From the NCBI GenBank assembly GCA_030698575.1, contig JAUYMQ010000610.1, positions 1 through 12,518 of the forward strand: a stretch of DNA of 12,518 nucleotides. The letters run 5' to 3'. The position numbers and the translations under genes are program-made. Below the pieces are notes generated by a model. It did no database searches and had not been told where the DNA came from. It was given only the letters and a program-made list of their open reading frames with translations. Shown here in pieces: positions 7,077 to 12,518 of this stretch. Source of the DNA: Deltaproteobacteria bacterium. GTDB taxonomy: Bacteria > JAUYMQ01. The number at the start of each line of letters is the position of its first letter. Position 1 is the first letter of the stretch.

Positions 7077-7642
7077 CGGGCGGCGGTGGACTGGCCTTCG
7101 TCCGGCGCGGCCTGCCAGTTGCCGATGTCGGCGCTCTCGCCGTCGCCCCCGTCCTGGCCGTCCTTGCCCCGCGTCCAGACATCGAAGCTGTCGGCGTTGC
7201 GAACACCGGGGCTCATGTACAGGTAGTCGTTGCCCCAGCGGTCCTTCGGCACGGCGCTCTGGCCCTTCAGGTACGGGCCGTTCCAGGCCGAGGGCGCCGG
7301 CTCACTGGTGGGCTTCAGAAGGAGCGACTCCAGCCCTTGCTCAGTGGTCGGGTAGAAACCGTTGTCGAGGCGGTACTGTGCGAGCGCGGTTTCGAGTCCC
7401 CCGATGTCGGCCCTGGATTTTACAATCTCGGCGGTGCCGAGCTGCTAGGTCAGGTTGGTGGCCACCACCGTCAGCAGGAGGCCGATGATGACGACCACGA
7501 CCATGATCTCGATCAAGGTGAAGCCCGATTGCGCTTTAGCCAGCCGCTCCAGCGCGCCTGCCGGGCGCGGCGTGGCCGCATTGACGCGCGCTTCTCCGGC
7601 GCGCCATCCGTCGAATGAGAAAACTTCGGAATTGATTTTCAT
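7073..7642 (-). CDS. gspG: Major pseudopilin GspG, interrupted by one in-frame amber codon
   Basis: GspG is the main subunit of the periplasmic pseudopilus. The frame runs from the ATG at 7642 (GAGAGG nine bases upstream) to TGA at 7073..7075, 189 codons before the stop. Codon 66 is TAG (7445..7447). Before it lie an unusually long 40-residue leader ending QSG, then FTLIEIMVVVVIIGLLLTVV, the cleavage site with Glu5 and the membrane helix. After it the frame stays open for 123 codons with the GspG core: ALAQYRLDNGFYPTTEQGLE (86-105), KDRWGNDYLYMSPG and the acidic calcium-site-like end KDGQDGGDGESADIGNW (about 160-176). Nothing else is broken. The final TGA overlaps the gspH ATG. As read, translation gives a 65-residue fragment lacking the globular domain, and no good internal start follows. 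Explanations are a sequencing or assembly error, a real recent nonsense mutation (for example CAG to TAG), or UAG readthrough. TAG also ends neighbouring genes here. Confidence 0.9.
7427..7441 (-). other. Hairpin three bases downstream of the gspG amber codon
   Basis: On the minus strand the bases after TAG read CAG, then CTCGGC, ACC, GCCGAG. That is a perfect 6-pair GC-rich stem with a 3-base loop starting three bases after the stop. Stems close behind a stop codon are known in some recoding signals. Here the same bases encode Leu-Gly-Thr-Ala-Glu in a GC-rich gene, so chance is a fair explanation. Confidence 0.35.
7445..7447 (-). other. In-frame UAG codon inside gspG
   Basis: The codon sits between Thr65 and Gln67 of GspG, at the junction of the N-terminal helix and the globular domain. 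Codons on both sides read as normal GspG sequence in one frame, so a single substitution, not an indel, explains the break. UAG is used as a normal final stop by the metB-like gene (1293..1295), gspE (9025..9027) and gspD (10802..10804), which argues against genome-wide reassignment. Confidence 0.9.
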
Positions 7643-7700
7643 GGTTGTGAACCTCTCGTCTTTGCTCGCCGCCCGGGCCTGACGCGCGGGCCGGCTGGCC

Positions 7701-8954
7701 TCACGCGATGATCTGGTTGATGTTGAAGATGGGAATCAGGATTGAAACGATGATCACGCCGACGATCCCCGCCATCACGAGGATCATCATCGGCTCGAGC
7801 CATGAAGTCATCTTTGCGATCGTGGTCTCGACCTCATTGTCGTAAGCCTCGGCGACCTTCGATAGCATTCCCTCCAGTTCGCCCGATCGCTCTCCGATCG
7901 CGATCATGTGCGTGAGGAGCGGCGGAAACTGCCCGCTTCGGGCGAGCGGCTGGGCGACGCTTGCTCCCTCCGTGATGCTCTCGCGTGCCTCGTCCAGCGC
8001 CTTCTCCAGGACCGCATTATCGACAATATTGCGCACGATTTCGAGGCACCGGATCAGCGGAATTCCACTGGCCAGAAGTGTCGAGAGCGTTTTCGAGAAC
8101 CGGGCCACGGCGATGATTCGCACGAGGTGCCCCACCACCGGAACCTTCAGGGTGAAGGCATCCCACACGGGCCGGCCCTGCTCGCCGGCTTTCCACCTCT
8201 GGAACAGCGCCGTGACCAGAAGTGCGGCCCCCGCCACGGCCCACCAAAAGCGCGCCATGAAATCCGAGACCTTGATGAGGATCACGGTCGCGAGGGGCAG
8301 CGGCTGATTGAGGCTCTTGAAGATCTCCGTGAGCTTGGGCACGACGAAGGTTACGAGCACTGCGATGAAGACCGTGGCCATGACCGTCATCACCACGGGA
8401 TAGACGGTGGCCGCCGAGATCTTGTTTTGAAGCCGCACCTGGCTCTCGAGGTAGTCGGCCAGACGATCCAGGACGATTTCGAGCGCGCCGCCGGCCTCTC
8501 CCGCGCGGATCATGTTCACGTAGAGGGGCGAGAAGATGCTTCCGTGCTGGGCCATGGCGTCCGCGAGAGAAACCCCCTCGTTCACGCGCTGGCGAATCTG
8601 CCCGATCGCCAACTGGAGCTTGGGATTGTCCACCTGATCGATGAGAGCGGTCAGCGCCTCGACCAGCGGGATCCCGGCGCCGACCAGAGTCGAGAGCTGC
8701 CGCGTGACAATGGCCTTGTCGCTCTCGCTCACGCGGGTGAGAAGTTGTGTGAGGGAGAACTGCTTCCCGAGAGCCTCGCCGATGAGGGCGCTCGAGGCCA
8801 CGCCGCGGAGATTCTGTCGCTCCTCGTTCAGCTCGGTTGTGAAGATTCCCGAGCGGCGGAGCTTCTGCCGTGCCGTCTTGGGCGTGTCGGCGTCGATGAT
8901 CCCATGGGTGCTGTTACCCGAGGCGTCGAGCCCCTTGTACGCGTAGACTGCCAT
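7701..8954 (-). CDS. gspF: Type II secretion inner-membrane platform protein GspF
   Basis: This 417-residue protein is the polytopic core of the inner-membrane platform. It begins MAVYAYKGLDASGN, the usual GspF start. It has two T2SSF repeats, at about 77-200 and 280-402, each with an LxxGIPLxxxL element (VGAGIPLVEAL at 91-101 and LASGIPLIRCL at 294-304) and a GExxGxLE-like element (AGEAGGALE at 151-159 and IGERSGELE at 353-361). Membrane helices lie at about 184-206, 236-252 and 388-411, and the length is close to the family norm. The ATG at 8954 is chosen because the family N-terminus starts there. A longer in-frame start at 9104 adds an Arg-rich stretch overlapping gspE. GGGAG about 13 bases upstream is the best ribosome-binding site. 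Spacing is 70 bases after gspE and 58 before gspG. Confidence 0.95.
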   Translation of the reverse strand: MAVYAYKGLDASGNSTHGIIDADTPKTARQKLRRSGIFTTELNEERQNLRGVASSALIGEALGKQFSLTQLLTRVSESDKAIVTRQLSTLVGAGIPLVEALTALIDQVDNPKLQLAIGQIRQRVNEGVSLADAMAQHGSIFSPLYVNMIRAGEAGGALEIVLDRLADYLESQVRLQNKISAATVYPVVMTVMATVFIAVLVTFVVPKLTEIFKSLNQPLPLATVILIKVSDFMARFWWAVAGAALLVTALFQRWKAGEQGRPVWDAFTLKVPVVGHLVRIIAVARFSKTLSTLLASGIPLIRCLEIVRNIVDNAVLEKALDEARESITEGASVAQPLARSGQFPPLLTHMIAIGERSGELEGMLSKVAEAYDNEVETTIAKMTSWLEPMMILVMAGIVGVIIVSILIPIFNINQIIA

Positions 8955-8981
8955 TGCGGCTCGCACGCTCCCGATCCGTGA

Positions 8982-9010
8982 GGAGGGTTGCCTCCCGTGG
9001 ACTGCGGGAG
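8982..9010 (-). promoter_or_regulatory. Overlapping alternative hairpins in the gspE-gspF gap
   Basis: On the minus strand two stems share bases. CTCCCG (9005..9010) pairs with CGGGAG (8992..8997) across a 7-base loop. GGAGG (8991..8995) can instead pair with CCTCC (8982..8986) across a 4-base loop. The two cannot form together, and the gap leads directly to the gspF start. Such a pair could tune gspF translation or mark an mRNA processing site. There is no independent support. Confidence 0.25.
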
Positions 9011-9024
9011 AGAGAGGATGTGCC

Positions 9025-10779
9025 CTAGTTGATCTCGTCGTCCGACGTGACGCGCAGCACTTCCTCGATGGTCGTCGCGCCGGCCACCACGCGGCGAGCT
9101 CCATCCATGCGCAGCGTCCGCATGCCGTTCCGGAGCGCCACCTGCTTGATCGTGCCGGAGTCGGCGTTCTTGAGAATCAGTTTTCGCACGGCGTCGTCGA
9201 CGAGCATCAGTTCGTAGATGGCGGACCGGCCGGAATAGCCTGTGTTCTTGCACCGCTCGCACCCGTTCGCCCGCATCACCGCGCCGCTACCGCCGTTCGC
9301 CTGCGTGAGTCCCAGCTGCTGCAGTTCCAGCTCCGTCAGATTGCTCTCCTCCGCGCAGTTCCTGCAAGCGAGCCGGACGAGGCGCTGGGCGTAGATGGCG
9401 ACGAGTGAGCTGGCCACGAGAAAGGGCTCGATCCCCATGTCGATGAGGCGCGTGACGGCGCCGGCGGCATCGTTCGTGTGGAGCGTGCTGAACACGAGGT
9501 GGCCCGTGAGGGACGCCTGGATGGCGATCTCGGCGGTCTCGGTGTCGCGCGTCTCCCCAATCAGAATCACGTCGGGATCCTGGCGGAGGATCGACCGGAG
9601 CGCGTTCGCGAAAGTCAGATTGATCTTGGGGTTCACCTGGATCTGGCCGATCCCCGCGAGCTGGTACTCCACCGGATCCTCGACCGTGATGATGTTCTTG
9701 TCAGGCGTGTTGATCGTCTGCAGCGCCGCGTAGAGCGTCGTGGTCTTGCCGCTTCCGGTGGGGCCCGTCACCAGGATGATGCCGTGGCTTCGCCGGATCA
9801 GCTTTTCCGTTACCGCGAGGTGATCGGGCATGAGCCCGATCTCGGAGAGATCCAGGAGAATATTCGAGCGATCGAGGAGGCGCATCACGATCCGCTCGCC
9901 GAAAGTCGTCGGGATGGTCGAGAGGCGGATGTCAACGTCGCGGCCGGCGATCTTGATGCCTATGCGCCCGTCCTGCGGCAGCCGTTTCTCGGCGATGTTC
10001 AGGCGTCCCATGATCTTCACGCGCGAGGCGATGCTCGACTGGAGGCGCTTCGGCGGCTTCAGCACCTCGTAGAGGATTCCGTCGATGCGGTAGCGCACGA
10101 CGAGCTCCTTCTCGAAGGGCTCGATGTGCACGTCGCTCGCCCGGTCCTTCACGGCCTGGTAGAGCAGCGAATTGACCAGGCGGATGATCGGCGCTTCGTC
10201 GGCGGCGTCGAGGAGATCCTGCGGCTCCTCGAACTCGGCGGTGGAAAGCCCGATGAGCTCGTGGCCTTCGAGATCCTCGATTGCTTCCTGCGTGGCGCCC
10301 GACTCGCGCTGATAGACCAGGTTGATCGCATTGAGGATGACGCCGGGCTTCGCCAGCACGACCTCGACATCGGTCTGGAGCAGCATGCGCACGTCGTCGA
10401 GCGCGTAGAAATCCAGCGGATCGGCCATGGCGATGGTGGCCGTGCCGTCCTTCTGGCGGAGCGGGATGAGCGTGTACTGCTTGGCGAAGTTGATGGGGAT
10501 CTTGGCGACCAGCTCTGGATCAATGTCCTCCAGCGCGATCTTGGGAAGAAACTCGATGCTCATCTGCTCGCCGAGGGCTTCGAGGAGGTTTTCCTCGCTG
10601 ATGGCCTTCATGCCGAGCAGGATCTGCCCCAGCCTTCCGCCCTTCTCGATCTGGATACTGCGTGCCTCGTCAATCTGATCGTCGGTGAGGCCCATGCGCT
10701 GCTTGAGAATCGCCGCCAGGGGCTGCCTGCTCGTCGCCACGTTGCCACTCGCTTCCAGGGCCACTTTTCGCGAAACCAC
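9025..10779 (-). CDS. gspE: Type II secretion cytoplasmic ATPase GspE
   Basis: This is the hexameric secretion ATPase of the PulE/VirB11 family, which powers pseudopilus assembly through GspL and GspF. Counting from the GTG start (584 residues), the N-terminal GspE-N/MshEN-type domain spans about 20-150. The catalytic domain has DGILYEV (233-239), Walker A GPTGSGKTTT (339-348), an Asp-box region around ITVEDPVEYQ (364-373), Walker B DVILIGETRD (403-412) and His-box STLHTNDAAG (431-440). A zinc-binding four-cysteine module follows, CRNC at 472-475 and CERC at 507-510, separated by a 31-residue loop. The start is GTG at 10779, with AAAGG ten bases upstream and 22 bases after the gspD stop. An ATG at 10842 would overlap gspD by about 40 bases and adds Ser/Pro-rich residues. 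The C-terminus ends in TAG. All key catalytic motifs are present, so it should be active. Confidence 0.95.
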   Translation of the reverse strand: MVSRKVALEASGNVATSRQPLAAILKQRMGLTDDQIDEARSIQIEKGGRLGQILLGMKAISEENLLEALGEQMSIEFLPKIALEDIDPELVAKIPINFAKQYTLIPLRQKDGTATIAMADPLDFYALDDVRMLLQTDVEVVLAKPGVILNAINLVYQRESGATQEAIEDLEGHELIGLSTAEFEEPQDLLDAADEAPIIRLVNSLLYQAVKDRASDVHIEPFEKELVVRYRIDGILYEVLKPPKRLQSSIASRVKIMGRLNIAEKRLPQDGRIGIKIAGRDVDIRLSTIPTTFGERIVMRLLDRSNILLDLSEIGLMPDHLAVTEKLIRRSHGIILVTGPTGSGKTTTLYAALQTINTPDKNIITVEDPVEYQLAGIGQIQVNPKINLTFANALRSILRQDPDVILIGETRDTETAEIAIQASLTGHLVFSTLHTNDAAGAVTRLIDMGIEPFLVASSLVAIYAQRLVRLACRNCAEESNLTELELQQLGLTQANGGSGAVMRANGCERCKNTGYSGRSAIYELMLVDDAVRKLILKNADSGTIKQVALRNGMRTLRMDGARRVVAGATTIEEVLRVTSDDEIN

Positions 10780-10801
10780 GGCCCTGATACCTTTGGGGGG
10801 T

Positions 10802-12518
10802 CTACTCGGAAAGCTCCACGACGAAGGGGACAGCCCCGTCATCGTGAAATTCCTTCGCCAGTTTCGACGCGACCCGGCTCGCCTCGGAGTCCTTGTCGAA
10901 TCGCCCGACGCGCACGCGGTGGGCGACGGCGCCTTCGTCCGTGACGGCCGAACTCAGGTAGACGTCGTACTTCTGGGCCCGGAGCTTGTCCACCAGGTTT
11001 TCCGCCTGATCGCGGTCGGTGAAGGCGCCCACCTGCACGGTGAAGCCTCCCGGCTCCGGCACCGCGCTCGTTTCGGGCGCGGGTGCCGCTGCGGCCAGCT
11101 TTGCCGGCGGCTCGGTGGCGTCTCCGGCTTCGCTCGCGCCATCGTTCAGCACGCCGCCCGTCACGTCGTCCTCCGCCGGGGCCTTCGCCTCGGGCGCGCC
11201 GCCGATGACTTCTTCCTTGCGGCCGGGGCTGGCCTTGGGCGCCGCTGCGTCGGGCGAGGCGCCCTCCGTCAGGTTCTTCTGCTTGATGTCCTTCAGGGCC
11301 TCGTCGATGGGGCTCCGCCGGCGGCGCAGGTCGTATTCCTCTTCATACTCGTCGAGGGTCTTCCCCTCGGCCGCGGCCTTTGTTTCCTTTTCCCTTTCCT
11401 CCCGCTCCTCCTTGTCGGTCTTCCGGAGCGCCTCGCGGGACTTCGCCTCGAACTCCTTCTGCTTGTAGTTGGTCACCTGCCGGAGATCGTCGGGGGTGCG
11501 GATGATGTGGGGCGTCAGGAAGACGATGAGGTTCACCTTGCGCATCGTCTTCGATTTGTTCTTGAAGGCCCAGCCGAGGCCCGGGATGTCGCCCAGCCAG
11601 GGCACGCGGTTCGAGGACTTCCCGAGGCTCGAGGAGATGATGCCGCCGATGACCACCGTCGCCGCGTCGGCGACATAGACCGTGTTCTTGATGGAACGTT
11701 TCGTGAGGATGGGGAGGCCCAGCTCCCCGCCCGCCACCTCGGTGATCTCGTTCTCGATGTCGAGGCGGACACTGTTCCCCTCGCTGATCTGGGGGGTGAC
11801 GCGCAGGATGACGCCCACGTCCTGCCGCTCGAAGGAGTTGTTGACCAGCGTGTTGTCGTCCACAATTCCGGTGCCGGAGGTGGTACTCGAGATTGCGGCG
11901 GTCTGGATGGGGATGTTCTGGCCGACCTGGATCTCCGCCTCCTCGTTGTCGGTCGTCAGGATGTTGGGAGAGGAAAGGATGTTCGTGTCTGTCCTGGCGG
12001 CCGACGCCTGGATCACCGCGCGGATGACCGGCACCGGGACAACCTTCTCTGTCACTACGCCCGTAACGGGGTCCGTCTCCTTGATTTTGACGTTGACCGC
12101 GTGGAAGCCGGAAACCAGCGCTCCGAAGAGCGGATCGAGGCCGGCCGCCCCTCCGCCGCTCAGGATGGTGTCCAGCTCACCCCCATCGATGATTCCCGGC
12201 GTACCCGTGGCGGGGAAGGTGGACCCGAAGATCCCGCCCTTCTTGGGATCGTTGTTGTCGAAGAAACTCCCTCCGGCCAGGCCTACGCCCGTGTTCAAGG
12301 TATTCGGCCCGACGCTCACCTCGAGGATGAGGGCCTCGACGAGCACCTGGGGGCGCTTGATGTCGAGCTTGGCGATGACCTGCCGCAAGGTCTCGTAGGC
12401 TTCCGGCGGCGCCTCGATGATGAGCGCGTTGGTCGGGGCGTCGAAGGCGATCTTCACGTTCTCGGCGAGCTGAGCCACCGTGGCGACCACGGCCGCCGGC
12501 ACGCCTTCGGGCGCCCCG
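10802..12518 (-). CDS. gspD: Outer-membrane secretin GspD with C-terminal SPOR domain (5' partial)
   Basis: The frame is open to the window edge, so signal peptide and domains N0 to N2 are outside. The 571 visible residues start in the last N domain (FDAPTNALIIEAPPEAYETL). The secretin domain runs from RPQVLVEALILEVSV (about 57-71) to VNLIVFLTPHIIRTPDD, and includes NILSSPNILTTDNEEAEI, the DVGVILRVTPQIS strand and the VPWLGDIPGLGWAF signature. It forms the outer-membrane channel through which folded exoproteins leave. After it come a charged, probably helical stretch (rich in Glu, Lys and Arg) and an Ala/Pro/Glu-rich linker of together about 110 residues. The last 80 or so residues (bases about 10805..11050) match a SPOR domain: FTVQVGAFTDRDQAENLVDK, then HRVRVGRFDKDSEASRVA. 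SPOR domains bind denuded peptidoglycan glycans. This domain would sit where pilotin-binding S domains lie in other secretins. The gene stops in TAG, 22 bases before gspE. Confidence 0.93.
   Translation of the reverse strand, partial: GAPEGVPAAVVATVAQLAENVKIAFDAPTNALIIEAPPEAYETLRQVIAKLDIKRPQVLVEALILEVSVGPNTLNTGVGLAGGSFFDNNDPKKGGIFGSTFPATGTPGIIDGGELDTILSGGGAAGLDPLFGALVSGFHAVNVKIKETDPVTGVVTEKVVPVPVIRAVIQASAARTDTNILSSPNILTTDNEEAEIQVGQNIPIQTAAISSTTSGTGIVDDNTLVNNSFERQDVGVILRVTPQISEGNSVRLDIENEITEVAGGELGLPILTKRSIKNTVYVADAATVVIGGIISSSLGKSSNRVPWLGDIPGLGWAFKNKSKTMRKVNLIVFLTPHIIRTPDDLRQVTNYKQKEFEAKSREALRKTDKEEREEREKETKAAAEGKTLDEYEEEYDLRRRRSPIDEALKDIKQKNLTEGASPDAAAPKASPGRKEEVIGGAPEAKAPAEDDVTGGVLNDGASEAGDATEPPAKLAAAAPAPETSAVPEPGGFTVQVGAFTDRDQAENLVDKLRAQKYDVYLSSAVTDEGAVAHRVRVGRFDKDSEASRVASKLAKEFHDDGAVPFVVELSE

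Noticed and set aside
7445-7447. Genome-wide reassignment of UAG to an amino acid
   Set aside because: TAG is the final stop of the metB-like gene, gspE and gspD in this same window at positions where the family ends. One internal TAG is better explained locally.
7445-7642. A stand-alone 65-residue small pilin-like gene
   Set aside because: The frame directly continues with the missing GspG globular domain and keeps its normal 3' overlap with gspH, so it is one gene with a stop, not a separate small protein.
7908-8981. Plus-strand open frame of 357 codons opposite gspF
   Set aside because: It is antisense to a clear GspF with no domain or ribosome-binding signal. It is a composition artefact.
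9478-10944. Long plus-strand open frame of 488 codons opposite gspE
   Set aside because: It lies antisense to the fully motif-supported gspE, is rich in Arg, Asp, Val and His with no recognisable domain, and is the kind of shadow produced by GC-rich codon use.
1-12518. CRISPR arrays, tRNA or rRNA genes, insertion sequences, toxin-antitoxin or defence genes
   Set aside because: I looked on both strands and saw no spaced direct repeats, cloverleaf, transposase motifs or defence-type domains. The window is essentially filled by the gsp cluster and one metabolic gene.

Overview
The window is a GC-rich bacterial segment, with third codon positions mostly G or C. Almost all of it is a type II secretion system (T2SS, general secretion pathway) locus on the minus strand. 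Read in transcription order, from high to low coordinate, the genes are gspD (5' end cut by the window edge), gspE, gspF, gspG, gspH, gspI, gspJ, gspK, gspL and gspM. This is the classical D-to-M order. No gspC, gspN or prepilin peptidase gspO is inside the window; gspC could lie upstream of gspD. The only clear gene on the plus strand is a cystathionine gamma-synthase-type PLP enzyme (57..1295), which converges on gspM. The PilM/PilN-like GspL and the style of the pseudopilins suggest a deltaproteobacteria-like or related environmental lineage. That is an impression from protein resemblance, not a placement.

Layout: 57..1295 metB-like gene; 1296..1373 short convergent gap with a strong GC hairpin; 1374..3642 gspM and gspL; 3643..3780 gap holding a possible extended -10 promoter for gspL-gspM; 3781..7642 gspK, J, I, H and G, packed head to tail with 4-base or 14-base overlaps; 7701..8954 gspF; 9025..10779 gspE; 10802..12518 gspD. 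There is no gene-free stretch longer than about 140 bases. I see no tRNA, rRNA, CRISPR array, insertion sequence or phage gene.

How the genes fit together: GspD is the outer-membrane secretin. GspE is the cytoplasmic ATPase. GspF, L and M form the inner-membrane assembly platform. GspG is the major pseudopilin, and H, I, J and K are the minor pseudopilins of the tip. Prepilin cleavage sites (Gly followed by a hydrophobic helix) are visible in all five pseudopilins.

Three things stand out. First, gspG carries a single in-frame amber codon (UAG, bases 7445..7447) just after its N-terminal helix. The frame stays open for 123 more codons with intact family motifs and ends in an ATGA overlap with gspH, so the gene is whole apart from one codon. 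Second, GspD has a C-terminal SPOR (peptidoglycan-binding) domain after a long charged and Ala/Pro-rich linker, which is not part of the textbook secretin layout. Third, GspH, I, J and K each carry low-complexity acidic, Gly-rich or Ala-rich insertions or tails.
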